A model generated the notes under the pieces. It worked only from the letters and a program-made list of their open reading frames with translations, did not search any database and was not told where the DNA came from. The position numbers and the translations under genes were made by a program. Of a DNA stretch of 64,000 nt, positions 1-7,773 are shown piece after piece. The DNA lies in assembly GCF_017565425.1 (NCBI RefSeq), contig NZ_JAGEMK010000002.1:124001-188000 (forward strand). The letters are read 5' to 3'. Every line of letters begins with the position of its first letter. The stretch's first letter is position 1. The DNA is from Actinotalea soli (GTDB taxonomy: Bacteria > Actinomycetota > Actinomycetes > Actinomycetales > Cellulomonadaceae).

Positions 1-205
1 TCGGCCGATCGCCAGAGCCCTCGAGGGTGACGACGTCGGGGTAGGCCTCGTCCGACTCGGCGATGTAGCCCTCGGGCAGGGACGCGTCCAAGCCGTGGAT
101 GCCAGGCCAGTCCTCGCCGTCGGCTGTCGACGCCGCACCGGACGCGCACCCGACGAGCCCTGTCACAAGGGCCAGGCTGACGACAGGGAGGCGGGTCGAT
201 CGCAT
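1..205 (-). CDS. Lipoprotein, N-terminal part only (runs off the window)
   Basis: The first 68 codons of a secreted lipoprotein are visible; the rest lies beyond base 1. It starts at an ATG (complement of 203-205) with Met-Arg-Ser-Thr-Arg, followed by a hydrophobic stretch and the lipobox Leu-Val-Gly-Cys at about residues 18-21. These are the hallmarks of a type II signal peptide that is lipidated on the cysteine and anchored outside the membrane. The mature part seen so far is Ser/Ala/Asp-rich and matches no family I recognise. It is divergent from the arsenate reductase gene, with about 155 bases between them. The lipoprotein call is firm; the function is unknown. Confidence 0.7.
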   Translation of the reverse strand, partial: MRSTRLPVVSLALVTGLVGCASGAASTADGEDWPGIHGLDASLPEGYIAESDEAYPDVVTLEGSGDRP

Positions 206-361
206 GGCGCCGACCGTAGGCGCAGCGCTCGGCGCCGAGGTGGCCGTGGGGTGAACGCGCGTCACGCCGAGGCCTCCGCGGCGTCATCTCCTCGGAGTAG
301 CGTGCGGCCGAGCGTGCCTTCTCCACCGCGTCGTCAGACGCCGACCTGATCGGATCCCGCG

Positions 362-769
362 ATGCCCCAGAGCACCCCCCACGTCACGTTCGTCTGCCAG
401 AAGAACGGCGGCAAGTCTCAGATGGCTGCGGCCCTGATGCGTCACCTGGCGGGGGACGACGTCGTCGTGACGTCTGCGGGGACCGCGCCGGGCGCCTCGT
501 TGAACGCGCAGTCGGTGGAGGCCCTCGAGGAGATCGGGGTGGGGGTGGGGGACGAGCACCCCAAGGCACTGACCGCCGAGATGATCGAGGCCTCTGACCT
601 CGTCGTCGTGCTCGGCGCCGAGGCTCAGGTCGAGGCGACCCCGGGCACGCGGATCGAGACGTGGATCACCGACGAGCCGTCCGAGCGCGGCATCACCGGG
701 ATGGAACGGATGCGGCTCGTGCGCGACGACATCCGCTCGCGGGTCGAGGACCTGCACAGCCGGCTCTGA
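362..769 (+). CDS. arsC: Arsenate-mycothiol transferase (low-molecular-weight phosphatase fold)
   Basis: This 135-residue protein belongs to the low-molecular-weight tyrosine-phosphatase fold, in the variant that joins arsenate to mycothiol in actinobacteria. The phosphate loop at residues 12-20 reads Cys-Gln-Lys-Asn-Gly-Gly-Lys-Ser-Gln. Lys replaces the phosphatase arginine, as I recall from the Corynebacterium ArsC1/ArsC2 enzymes, and Cys12 would be the arsenate nucleophile. A downstream Asp-Glu-Pro (104-106) and the Gly-Met-Glu-Arg-Met-Arg segment near 113-118 also fit that group. Mycothiol plus mycoredoxin would then reduce the adduct. No ArsR, Acr3 or ArsB gene lies beside it, so it is a stand-alone detoxification gene. 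A plain phosphatase is less likely because of the loop variant. Confidence 0.8.
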   Translation: MPQSTPHVTFVCQKNGGKSQMAAALMRHLAGDDVVVTSAGTAPGASLNAQSVEALEEIGVGVGDEHPKALTAEMIEASDLVVVLGAEAQVEATPGTRIETWITDEPSERGITGMERMRLVRDDIRSRVEDLHSRL

Positions 770-792
770 GCTCGGGACCAGTCGCAGATGCC

Positions 793-1350
793 CTACTGCT
801 CGCTGGTCGGACCGACCGCGAGCGGTATCCGCTCTCCCGCATCGCTCTCGTCATGCAGGTCGCGCCTGATGAGGTAGGCGTCGGAGCCGAGGGCCACGAG
901 AGCTGCGGCTCTACGGGCTGCCCGAACCAGTCGAACAGGGTCCGGCCCATAGAGGTAGCAACACATCTCACTGCCCTCCTCCTCGACGTCATCGACGAGG
1001 TCGTTGTCGTCATCGAGGAACTGATGGAGCGCTGCGATCACGTCGTCACTGATCGCGTGACGATCGACGTCGAACCGCAGCTGGACCTCCCAGTTCGTCG
1101 AGCTCGGCCTCGTCGATGAGGGCACCCCCTCGTCGTCGGGGAGGTCGGCGGAGCCGGGCGAGGCGCTCGGCGTCACATAGACCTGAAGGCCCTGTCCGGC
1201 CTCTGCGCTGCCCCTGACCTCCATGACCAGGCCAAGCTTCCCGACCATCTCGTTGATGGGCATCATCAAGGTGTGGATGGACTCACTCAAGAGATCTTCG
1301 GGGACATCACTCCCGAAGGTGAGCAGGACTCCCGACCAACGACTCTGCAT
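793..1350 (-). CDS. Hypothetical acidic protein, 185 residues
   Basis: I do not recognise a family. The protein has no signal peptide or membrane segment and looks cytoplasmic. The N-terminal half (about 1-75) alternates hydrophobic and polar residues like a small alpha/beta domain. A Pro/Ser/Asp-rich linker follows (about 62-86). The C-terminal half contains an acidic run (Asp-Asp-Asn-Asp, then Asp-Asp-Val-Glu-Glu-Glu) followed by Met-Cys-Cys-Tyr-Leu-Tyr-Gly. The start is an ATG with no strong ribosome-binding site visible. Codon third positions are less GC-rich than in neighbouring genes, which hints at recent acquisition. It converges with arsC. Its isolation and acidity would suit an immunity or antitoxin-like protein, but nothing proves this. 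Confidence 0.55.
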   Translation of the reverse strand: MQSRWSGVLLTFGSDVPEDLLSESIHTLMMPINEMVGKLGLVMEVRGSAEAGQGLQVYVTPSASPGSADLPDDEGVPSSTRPSSTNWEVQLRFDVDRHAISDDVIAALHQFLDDDNDLVDDVEEEGSEMCCYLYGPDPVRLVRAARRAAALVALGSDAYLIRRDLHDESDAGERIPLAVGPTSEQ

Positions 1351-1497
1351 CTCGCCATCCCCTCAACCGATGCTGCCCAACACGTGATCGCGAACGGGTC
1401 TGGCCCACGCCCCGTGGCGGGGGTCGGAACAGGAGCTGGACGCTAGCAGCCCCCCGGTGCTGTAGAGGGTGTCAGCGCCCCGCGTCAGGATGGGGGG

Positions 1498-2046
1498 ATG
1501 ACGACCACGCCGACACCCGCCCGCGTCCTCGCCGCTCTCTCCGCCGGGGTGGCGACCACCGCCTTCTACGCGACCCCCGACGTCTTCGCGTCCCGCGCGG
1601 CGCGCGTCTGGGCGAAGGCTGGGATCGGCGCCGTGCTCCTCGCCAGCTCGGCCCCCGAGGTCGTGGCCGCGCGAGAGACCTGGCGCGAGAAGCGGGCCAG
1701 TGCCGCGGAGGCCGCCGAGCAGCTGGCCACCGTTGCCGTCGAGCCCGGCGACCTGCCGGACAACCGCCTCGACGACCCCGTCGTGCCGGTCGACCTGACC
1801 GAGGCGTGGCAGGGCATGAACACCCGGGGCAAGGCCGTCGTCGCCGGGGTCACCGTCGGGGCCGTCGCGTCCTCGGTCGCGCTCATGGTGCTCGGCGAGC
1901 GCTGGGTGTTCCGGCGGGGCGAGTCCCGGGCCGCAGCCGGCAAGACCCTCCCGCACACCGGCCCCGCCCTGCTCTACGGCGTGCTGGCCGCCGGGGTCGC
2001 CCTCCTCCCCGACCCCACGGAGGATGCGTCGGGCAGCGCCGCGTAG
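1498..2046 (+). CDS. Hypothetical membrane protein, 182 residues
   Basis: An unrecognised small integral membrane protein. Hydrophobic segments are visible at about residues 7-25, 38-55, 112-132 and 153-170. These suggest four helices, with a charged, Ala/Glu-rich loop between the second and third that contains an Arg-Glu-Thr-Trp-Arg-Glu-Lys helix. A Lys/Arg-containing stretch (about 136-145) would face the cytoplasm. The ATG start sits just after a GGGG-rich ribosome-binding site. Third-position GC is very high, as expected for a resident gene. It converges with the GAP-family gene and lies about 20 bases from its end. Similar small proteins with no known role are common in Micrococcales; no function is claimed. 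Confidence 0.6.
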   Translation: MTTTPTPARVLAALSAGVATTAFYATPDVFASRAARVWAKAGIGAVLLASSAPEVVAARETWREKRASAAEAAEQLATVAVEPGDLPDNRLDDPVVPVDLTEAWQGMNTRGKAVVAGVTVGAVASSVALMVLGERWVFRRGESRAAAGKTLPHTGPALLYGVLAAGVALLPDPTEDASGSAA

Positions 2047-2066
2047 CGCTCGGCAACGAGCCGGCG

Positions 2067-2816
2067 TCAGCCACCCAGCCCGCCCAGCAGGTCCCCGACC
2101 TCCGGCAGCCGACCCAAGGCGTCGCGGGCCAGCAGAAACCCGACGATGCCCACGATCCACGCCGTCGTCTCCGCCCCGGTGCGCTCCATCCACCCCTGCA
2201 GGCGCAGCAGCGGAGCCTCCACCAGCCGGCGGGCCACCAGTCGCGCCAGGAGCAGGGCGAGGGCCGGCAGCACCATGACCACGCAGTAGGCGGCCAGCAC
2301 CCCGACCTGCTCGACGACGCCCAGGCCCGAGGTCGAGAGCAGCCCGATCGCGCCGAGGTACGGGAGCATCGTCGCGACCTCCGCGGCAGCGGCCCCCAGC
2401 GCGAGGGCAAGCAGCGCACCGCCCCCGCCCTGCCCGCTCATGGCCCGCTCTCGCCACCGCATCAGCCGGCCCTGCCCCCTCCCGGGCCCTGCACCGGCGG
2501 CCTTCCCGCCAACGGGCTTCCTGCCGATGAAGAAGCTCCACACCAGCAGAGCCGCGCCGATGAGCAGCTGCCCCACAGTGCCGCCCGGGGTCTCGAGCGC
2601 ACCCTGGGCGCCGTCGAGCACGGCGTCGGCTCCGGCGAGGAGCGCGACACCCACCGCCAGGTAGAACGCCGCGACGGTGCCGAGGAAGGCCAGCACCCGG
2701 CCCGCCCGCAGCCCGGTGGGGGCGAGCATGAGCCAGAGCGGGATCAGCAGCGTGCCGAAGCTCGTGCTGTCGATGAGGGCGAGGACGGCCAGCGGCCCGA
2801 GGAGCTCGAGGGTCAT
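2067..2816 (-). CDS. GAP-family (Sap-like) membrane protein
   Basis: This polytopic membrane protein of 249 residues begins Met-Thr-Leu-Glu-Leu-Leu and resembles the actinobacterial GAP/Sap family. That family is a LysE-like fold, named for the mycobacterial protein that helps move sulfolipid or glycopeptidolipid across the membrane. About six hydrophobic segments are seen: two near the N-terminus, two in the middle and two near the C-terminus. A basic, Gly-rich cytoplasmic loop lies around residues 110-135. The longer frame upstream overlaps the divergent histidine-kinase gene, so the ATG at 2816 is preferred. It is divergent from the two-component system (109 bases), suggesting it may be a target of that system. 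The transported substrate is unknown. Confidence 0.7.
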   Translation of the reverse strand: MTLELLGPLAVLALIDSTSFGTLLIPLWLMLAPTGLRAGRVLAFLGTVAAFYLAVGVALLAGADAVLDGAQGALETPGGTVGQLLIGAALLVWSFFIGRKPVGGKAAGAGPGRGQGRLMRWRERAMSGQGGGGALLALALGAAAAEVATMLPYLGAIGLLSTSGLGVVEQVGVLAAYCVVMVLPALALLLARLVARRLVEAPLLRLQGWMERTGAETTAWIVGIVGFLLARDALGRLPEVGDLLGGLGG

Positions 2817-2925
2817 ACGTCGAGCCTGGGGCGAGCGGGGCGGCGTCGTCGTCGGGCGAAGGCCGTGCTCGTGCGTACATCCTTCGGCTGACCTGCCCGA
2901 GCGGGCGCTGTGCTGGGATGGCGGG

Positions 2926-4182
2926 ATGGACGGGCCGGTGGGGTGGTGGCGGCGCGAGGCCCGGGGCACCGCGCGACGGCGGGTCGTGAGCGACGCCGCG
3001 GTGACCTTCCTCGTCGGCGTGGCGCTGCTGTGGTTGGGCATGGTGGGGATCTGGACCTCCGGCCCCGGGCCGGTCGAGAACAGCTGGGTGCACCTGGCTC
3101 CCCTGGCCGTCGGCTGCCTGGTGATGCTCGCCAAGAACCGGTACCCGCTAGGGGCCCTGGCCGCCGGTGGGCTGGTGCTCGGGGTCGACGCGGCCCTGGG
3201 TGGCAGCGTCGGGGTCCTGGTGGTGCTGATCGACCTGATCTACTCGGCCGCGCTGCGCACCGGGCCCGCGGCCTTCCGGCGCCTCACCGTGGGGGTCGGC
3301 CTGACCATAGGCGCGGCCGCCGTCGCGGGCCTCGTGACCGAACGGACCGTCGCGGGGACGGTGCTGTTCGCCCTGCAGGCCTTCGCCGTGCTGGGCACAC
3401 CCCTGTGGTGGGGGCTCACCGTCCGCAAGCAGGCCGAGCTCACCGCCCTGGCCGAGGAGCGGGCGGCGGACCTCGAGCGGCTCGCCGAGCTGCGCGAGCG
3501 CGAGGTCCTCGCCGAGGAGCGCACCCGCATGGCCCGTGACCTGCACGACGCCGTCGCCGGGAACCTCTCGGCGATCGCGATCCACGCCGAGGCCGCCCTG
3601 ACCGCCGCGCCGGCCCCCTCCGGCCGGTCCTCCCTCGAGGCGATCCGGGCCGCGAGCGTGCAGTCCCTGCAGGAGATGCGTTCCATGATCATGCTGCTGC
3701 GGGCTGCGGGACCCCCCGGAACGACCGGCACCGTCGGCGCGACGGGGGCCACCGGTCAGGCCGTGCCCGACGACGCGACCTCACCCCCGCGGCTGGGCGA
3801 GGCACGCTCCCTGCTCGCCGCGGTCGCGGCCCAGGGCCTCGACCTGACGCACAGCGGCTGCTCCCTCGACGACCTGCCCGAGCTGCCGGCCGTCGTGGAC
3901 CAGGCCGCCTACCGCGTGCTGCAGGAGGCCCTGACCAACGCGGTCAAGCACGGGGACGGCGCGGGGGTCGAGGTCACCGTGGAGCACGACGACGAGATGC
4001 TCCACCTCCGCATCACCAGCACCGGGGGTGGCGGTGAGCGCGGGACAGGATGGGGGTTGGTGACGATGCGCGAGCGGGCCGAGGCCCTCGGCGGGAGCCT
4101 CGAGGCCGGGCCGGTGGAGGTCAACGGTTGGGTCGTCGACGCCCGCCTGCCGCTCATCGCCTCCGCGGGGCACCCCTCATGA
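2926..4182 (+). CDS. Two-component sensor histidine kinase (NarL/DesK type)
   Basis: A 418-residue membrane histidine kinase. Residues about 20-175 form five or six membrane helices with short loops, so the signal is probably sensed within the membrane. A coiled-coil-like Glu/Arg-rich stretch (about 180-205) leads to the dimerisation domain of the HisKA_3 type. Its motif Arg-Asp-Leu-His-Asp-Ala places the phosphorylated histidine at residue 207. The ATPase domain shows the N-box Asn338-Ala-Val-Lys-His and a G-box ending Trp-Gly-Leu. A Gly/Thr-rich insert separates the two domains. ATG 2926 is chosen because the upstream extension would run into the divergent gene. Its stop overlaps the next gene's start by ATGA, so kinase and regulator are translationally coupled. 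Confidence 0.9.
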   Translation: MDGPVGWWRREARGTARRRVVSDAAVTFLVGVALLWLGMVGIWTSGPGPVENSWVHLAPLAVGCLVMLAKNRYPLGALAAGGLVLGVDAALGGSVGVLVVLIDLIYSAALRTGPAAFRRLTVGVGLTIGAAAVAGLVTERTVAGTVLFALQAFAVLGTPLWWGLTVRKQAELTALAEERAADLERLAELREREVLAEERTRMARDLHDAVAGNLSAIAIHAEAALTAAPAPSGRSSLEAIRAASVQSLQEMRSMIMLLRAAGPPGTTGTVGATGATGQAVPDDATSPPRLGEARSLLAAVAAQGLDLTHSGCSLDDLPELPAVVDQAAYRVLQEALTNAVKHGDGAGVEVTVEHDDEMLHLRITSTGGGGERGTGWGLVTMRERAEALGGSLEAGPVEVNGWVVDARLPLIASAGHPS

Positions 4183-4817
4183 TCCGGGTGCTGCTGGCCG
4201 ACGACCACGCGGCCATCAGGTCAGGGCTGCGGGCCATGCTCAGCCCGCACGAGGACGTCCTCGTGGTGGGCGAGGCGGCCGACGGCGCCGCGGCCGTGGC
4301 CAACGCCCGCGCACTGCAGCCCGACGTCGTCCTCATGGACATCCGGATGCCCGGCACCGACGGGATCGCCGCGACCCGCACGATCGTCGACGCAGGGCTG
4401 GCTGACGTGCTCGTCCTGACCACCTTCGACGTCGACGAGTACGTCTTCGGGGCGCTGCGCGCGGGCGCGGCGGGGTTCCTGCTCAAGACCGTCGGTGCGG
4501 CGGCCCTCGTGGACGCGGTGCGGCGGGTGGCTGCGGGCGAAGGAGTCGTGGCCCCCGAGGTGACGCGGCGGCTGCTCTCCGCCTTCGCCGCCAGCCCGGC
4601 CCCGCCGTCCGCCCCCGCGTGGTTGACCGAGCTCACCGAGCGTGAGCGGGAGGTGCTGGGCTGCCTGGGCCGGGGCCTGTCCAACGCCGAGCTCGCCCTC
4701 GAGCTCTCCGTCTCCGAGGCCACCGCGAAGACCCACGTCTCGCGGGTGCTGGCGAAGACCGGCTGCGCCTCCCGCATGCAGGCCGCGATCGCCGCCCGTG
4801 ACCACGGCCTCGCCTGA
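4179..4817 (+). CDS. LuxR/NarL-family response regulator
   Basis: The partner of the preceding kinase, 212 residues. The receiver domain (1-120) has the acidic pocket Asp8-Asp9, the phosphoacceptor Asp54 in Leu-Met-Asp-Ile-Arg-Met-Pro-Gly, Thr81/82, and Lys103 in Leu-Leu-Lys-Thr. All the residues needed for phosphorylation are present. The C-terminal domain (about 147-205) is a LuxR-type helix-turn-helix starting Leu-Thr-Glu-Arg-Glu-Arg-Glu-Val. Phosphorylation should drive dimerisation and DNA binding. The divergent GAP-family gene is the nearest candidate target besides the operon itself. The ATG at 4179 overlaps the kinase stop. Confidence 0.92.
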   Translation: MIRVLLADDHAAIRSGLRAMLSPHEDVLVVGEAADGAAAVANARALQPDVVLMDIRMPGTDGIAATRTIVDAGLADVLVLTTFDVDEYVFGALRAGAAGFLLKTVGAAALVDAVRRVAAGEGVVAPEVTRRLLSAFAASPAPPSAPAWLTELTEREREVLGCLGRGLSNAELALELSVSEATAKTHVSRVLAKTGCASRMQAAIAARDHGLA

Positions 4818-4829
4818 CGGGCTCAGGCG
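4811..4829. terminator. Short hairpin between convergent genes
   Basis: CGCCTGA (4811-4817) and TCAGGCG (4823-4829) pair around a five-base loop. The two stop codons of the convergent genes lie inside the two arms. With only seven pairs and no T-run it is a weak candidate terminator. Confidence 0.3.
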
Positions 4830-5287
4830 ATGAGGTCGACGCCGATCGCGGCGAGGACGCCGAAGGCCGTGCCCCACAAGATGATCGAGAGGATCTGCCA
4901 GCGGATGACGGCGTCCTTGGAGGCCCCGAAGGAGACCATCGCCATCGAGGTGATCTGGCTGGGCAGGACGGACTGGCCGAGCAGGCTCACCCCCGCGACC
5001 CCGTACTTGTCGAAGGCCCTGCGCAGCTTCTCGCGTCGCGGGGAGCTCTCGCGCTGCCGAGCGACCTTGCCGCGGACCGTGCTGGCCCCGAGCACCAGCG
5101 CGACCATCGAGAGGATGTTGCCGACGACGGCTGCGGCGATCGCGACCACGGGGTTGAGCCCGGCGACGACCCCGATGACGGAACCGAAGTAGGACTCGAC
5201 GAACGGGATGGCCCCCGCGAGCATCACCCCGACCCACTGCAGCAGGGTCGGCAGGGTGGCGGTGAACTCCTGCAGGCTCTCGATCAT
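4823..5287 (-). CDS. Small membrane protein, DedA/small multidrug export-like
   Basis: A 154-residue integral membrane protein. Hydrophobic stretches lie at about residues 15-38, 42-65, 103-122 and 128-152. A basic loop around 70-95 (Arg-Gly-Lys-Val-Ala-Arg, then Arg-Arg-Glu-Lys-Leu-Arg-Arg) separates the halves. The Ile-Pro-Phe-Val-Glu-Ser-Tyr-Phe-Gly and Gln-Ser-Val-Leu-Pro-Ser-Gln segments resemble the small export and SNARE-associated (DedA-like) families, whose re-entrant loops carry such motifs. In actinobacteria such proteins are often labelled small multidrug efflux proteins. The divergent TetR gene and the operator between them support a role in efflux of a compound the TetR senses. 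The substrate is unknown. Confidence 0.65.
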   Translation of the reverse strand: MIESLQEFTATLPTLLQWVGVMLAGAIPFVESYFGSVIGVVAGLNPVVAIAAAVVGNILSMVALVLGASTVRGKVARQRESSPRREKLRRAFDKYGVAGVSLLGQSVLPSQITSMAMVSFGASKDAVIRWQILSIILWGTAFGVLAAIGVDLIA

Positions 5288-5353
5288 GGTGACCCCCGGT
5301 TCCGGTCCGCTCAGGACCCGTTCGTCGTTCTCGTCGGGATGCTGCTCCGTGCG

Positions 5354-5407
5354 TAGTACTGCGTGCTAGTACGGTGTGCTGGACCCAACGCTAGCACACC
5401 GTACTAG
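5354..5407. promoter_or_regulatory. TetR operator: perfect 15-bp inverted repeat plus an extra direct half-site
   Basis: CTAGTACGGTGTGCT at 5366-5380 is exactly complementary to AGCACACCGTACTAG at 5393-5407, with a 12-base spacer. A third, near-identical copy (TAGTACTGCGTGCT) sits at 5354-5367 as a direct repeat abutting the left arm. Each unit is itself close to AGTAC-NNN-GTGCT, the shape of a TetR-family half operator. The array sits between the divergent membrane-protein and TetR starts, so TetR binding should repress both. Confidence 0.8.
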
Positions 5408-5433
5408 GGTGGGCTGCGACGACAGGAGACCCC

Positions 5434-6021
5434 GTGACCACAGACCGACGGCAGCAGATCCTCGCCGCCGCCGACGCGATCGTCTCCGAGCGCGGGTTCC
5501 CCGCCCTGAGCGTCCGCGGCGTGGCCGCGAGAGCCGGCATCGGACCGAGCACCCTGCGCCACTACTTCCCCACCCAGCAGGACCTCTACGACGCCGTCGT
5601 CGGCCGCTCCTTCGACACCAAGGTCGAGGACCTCCGCATCACCGACGAGACCGTCGCCCCCGCCGCGCGCCTCACCGAGTGCCTGCTGCAGTTCATGCCC
5701 GAGGACGAGTCCGCCCTCCCCGCCCTCGGGACGTGGCTGCGGACCTACGCCGCGACCCTCGAGCCCGACCGCAACGAGCACGTGGTCCGGCTCCTCGTCT
5801 CCCTCACGACCCACGCCCGGTCACGGGTCGACAGCTGGCTGGCGACCCTGGAGGCGGAGGGAGTGCTCCGGTCAGGGCCTGCCGACCGGCACCGCACCGC
5901 CCTCCTGGCGGTCGTGGACGGCCTCTGCCTCGCGATGCTCACGCCCGGAGTGAGGACCCCCCTCGCCGAGGCTCGCGCCGTCCTCGCCCACGTCGTCGAG
6001 AACCTCGTCGTGACCCCCTGA
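5434..6021 (+). CDS. TetR-family transcriptional repressor
   Basis: A 195-residue regulator. The helix-turn-helix lies at about residues 25-50, with the signature Val-Ala-Ala-Arg-Ala-Gly-Ile-Gly-Pro-Ser-Thr-Leu-Arg-His-Tyr-Phe. The remaining helical C-terminal domain should bind a small ligand and form the dimer. The GTG start at 5434 follows the ribosome-binding site AGGAG. It is divergent from the small membrane exporter, and the inverted-repeat array just upstream of the start is the obvious binding site. A two-gene, ligand-relieved efflux switch is the simplest reading. Confidence 0.9.
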   Translation: MTTDRRQQILAAADAIVSERGFPALSVRGVAARAGIGPSTLRHYFPTQQDLYDAVVGRSFDTKVEDLRITDETVAPAARLTECLLQFMPEDESALPALGTWLRTYAATLEPDRNEHVVRLLVSLTTHARSRVDSWLATLEAEGVLRSGPADRHRTALLAVVDGLCLAMLTPGVRTPLAEARAVLAHVVENLVVTP

Positions 6022-6207
6022 CCCCTCGCCCCCCTCCCGCAGGTGGCTGCCCCAGGCCGCTGGTCGGGGGCCGAGGGCAGGGGCCATCCGCGGCAGCGAC
6101 TCGCGGGCCAGAGGAGGCGGCGACCGGCGGGCGGGGCGACCGGCCAGCGGGCGGGCGGGCTGGCGCAGCGGGAGCGCGCCCTGCGGGGAGGCCGTAGCGT
6201 CGGGGGC

Positions 6208-7590
6208 GTGACGAGCATCCTGTGGCTGCGCCGTGATCTGCGACGACGGGACCACCCGGCCCTCGGTGCCGCGGCCGAGGCGGCGGGGGACAGCACCGTC
6301 CTCCCGGTGTTCGTCGCCGACCCGACCCTGCTCGGCTCCTCGGGGCCCGCCCGCACCGCTTCCCTGCGCGACGCGCTGACCGAGCTCGACGCCGCCCTCG
6401 ACGGTGCGCTCGTGATCCGGCACGGCCGCCCCGAGGACGTCATCCCGGCCCTGGCCCGCGAGATCGGCGCGACGGGCGTGCACATCAGCGCCGAGACCAC
6501 CCCCTACGGCCGCCGCCGCGACGCCCGGGTCGAGGCGGCCCTGGCGGAGGTGGGCGACGGCGTCCCCCTGGTCGCGACGGGCAGCCCGTACGCGGTCACC
6601 CCCGGCCGGGTGCTCAACGGCAGCGGCGACCCATACAAGGTGTTCACCCCCTTCTCCAGGGCGTGGCGCGACCACGGCTGGCGTCGCCCTGCCGAGGAGC
6701 CCGCAGAGCTGCGGTGGCGCCGCACCGTGGACTCCGAGCCCCTCCCGGACGCCCCCGACGGCGACCTGCCCCCCGACCTCCCGCCCGTGGGGGAGCAGGC
6801 CGCCCTGGACCGGTGGCACGAGTTCTGCGAGGACGACCTCGCCGAGTACGGCTCAGCCCGGGACCGCCCCGACCTGCGCGCGACCTCCGAGCTCTCGGTG
6901 CACCTCAAGTACGGGACGATCCACCCCCGCACCCTGCTCGCCGACGTCGCGAACCACCGGGACGGCCGCACCGACGGCGCCCGCACCTTCGTCACCGAGC
7001 TGGCCTGGCGCGAGTTCTACGCCGACGTCCTGTGGCACGACCCCGCCTCGGCGTGGTCCGACCTGCGCCCCGGCCTGGCCGCCATGGCCTACGACGACGC
7101 CACGGGGCCGGCCGCCGAGGCCTTCGCGGCCTGGCAGGCGGGCCGCACCGGGTTCCCCTTCGTCGACGCCGGGATGCGCCAGCTCCTCCAGGAGGGGTGG
7201 GTGCACAACCGGGTGCGCATGGTGGTCGCGAGCTTCCTGGTCAAGGACCTGCACGTGTGGTGGCCGCACGGTGCCCGGCACTTCCTGACGCACCTGCGCG
7301 ACGGGGACATCGCCTCGAACAACCACGGCTGGCAGTGGGTCGCAGGTACCGGGACCGACGCGTCGCCCTACTTCCGGGTGTTCAACCCGGTGACCCAGGG
7401 CGAGCGCTTCGACCCCGACGGCGAGTACGTGCGCCGGTACGTGCCCGAGCTGCGGCACCTGAGAGGCAAGGCGGCGCACCAGCCGTGGAAGGCCACCGAC
7501 GGCTACGCCCACGGGTACCCCGAGCAGATCGTCGACCACGGTGCCGAGCGGACCGAGGCCTTGCGCCGCTACGAGGCCGCCCGGGGCTGA
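6208..7590 (+). CDS. phr: Deoxyribodipyrimidine photolyase
   Basis: A 460-residue blue-light DNA repair flavoenzyme that splits cyclobutane pyrimidine dimers. The N-terminal antenna domain opens with Leu-Trp-Leu-Arg-Arg-Asp-Leu-Arg (about 5-12). The C-terminal FAD domain carries Glu-Leu-Ala-Trp-Arg-Glu-Phe-Tyr, Trp-Val-His-Asn-Arg-Val-Arg-Met and the Asp-Gly-Asp-Ile-Ala-Ser-Asn-Asn-His-Gly-Trp-Gln-Trp block typical of class I photolyases. A Phe-Asn-Pro-Val-Thr-Gln-Gly motif follows near the end. The GTG start at 6208 puts the antenna motif where the family has it; the longer upstream frame is low-complexity. It appears monocistronic. Function as a repair enzyme rather than a cryptochrome is inferred from its length and intact motifs. 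Confidence 0.93.
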   Translation: MTSILWLRRDLRRRDHPALGAAAEAAGDSTVLPVFVADPTLLGSSGPARTASLRDALTELDAALDGALVIRHGRPEDVIPALAREIGATGVHISAETTPYGRRRDARVEAALAEVGDGVPLVATGSPYAVTPGRVLNGSGDPYKVFTPFSRAWRDHGWRRPAEEPAELRWRRTVDSEPLPDAPDGDLPPDLPPVGEQAALDRWHEFCEDDLAEYGSARDRPDLRATSELSVHLKYGTIHPRTLLADVANHRDGRTDGARTFVTELAWREFYADVLWHDPASAWSDLRPGLAAMAYDDATGPAAEAFAAWQAGRTGFPFVDAGMRQLLQEGWVHNRVRMVVASFLVKDLHVWWPHGARHFLTHLRDGDIASNNHGWQWVAGTGTDASPYFRVFNPVTQGERFDPDGEYVRRYVPELRHLRGKAAHQPWKATDGYAHGYPEQIVDHGAERTEALRRYEAARG

Positions 7591-7773
7591 TCGGCAGCGC
7601 CGAGGCCCCGAAAACGGCTCTGATCAGGACGTTCGTCCTGGGTTACTCCCGGACCTTGGGCCCACAAAATGGGCCTGCGGGGGCGGCAGAGTATTCACCA
7701 GAGGGCGAGAGACGCTCTCACCGAGGACCACCGGCGCGATCCCGGCCTCGCATCCTGGGAAGGGTTCACCACC

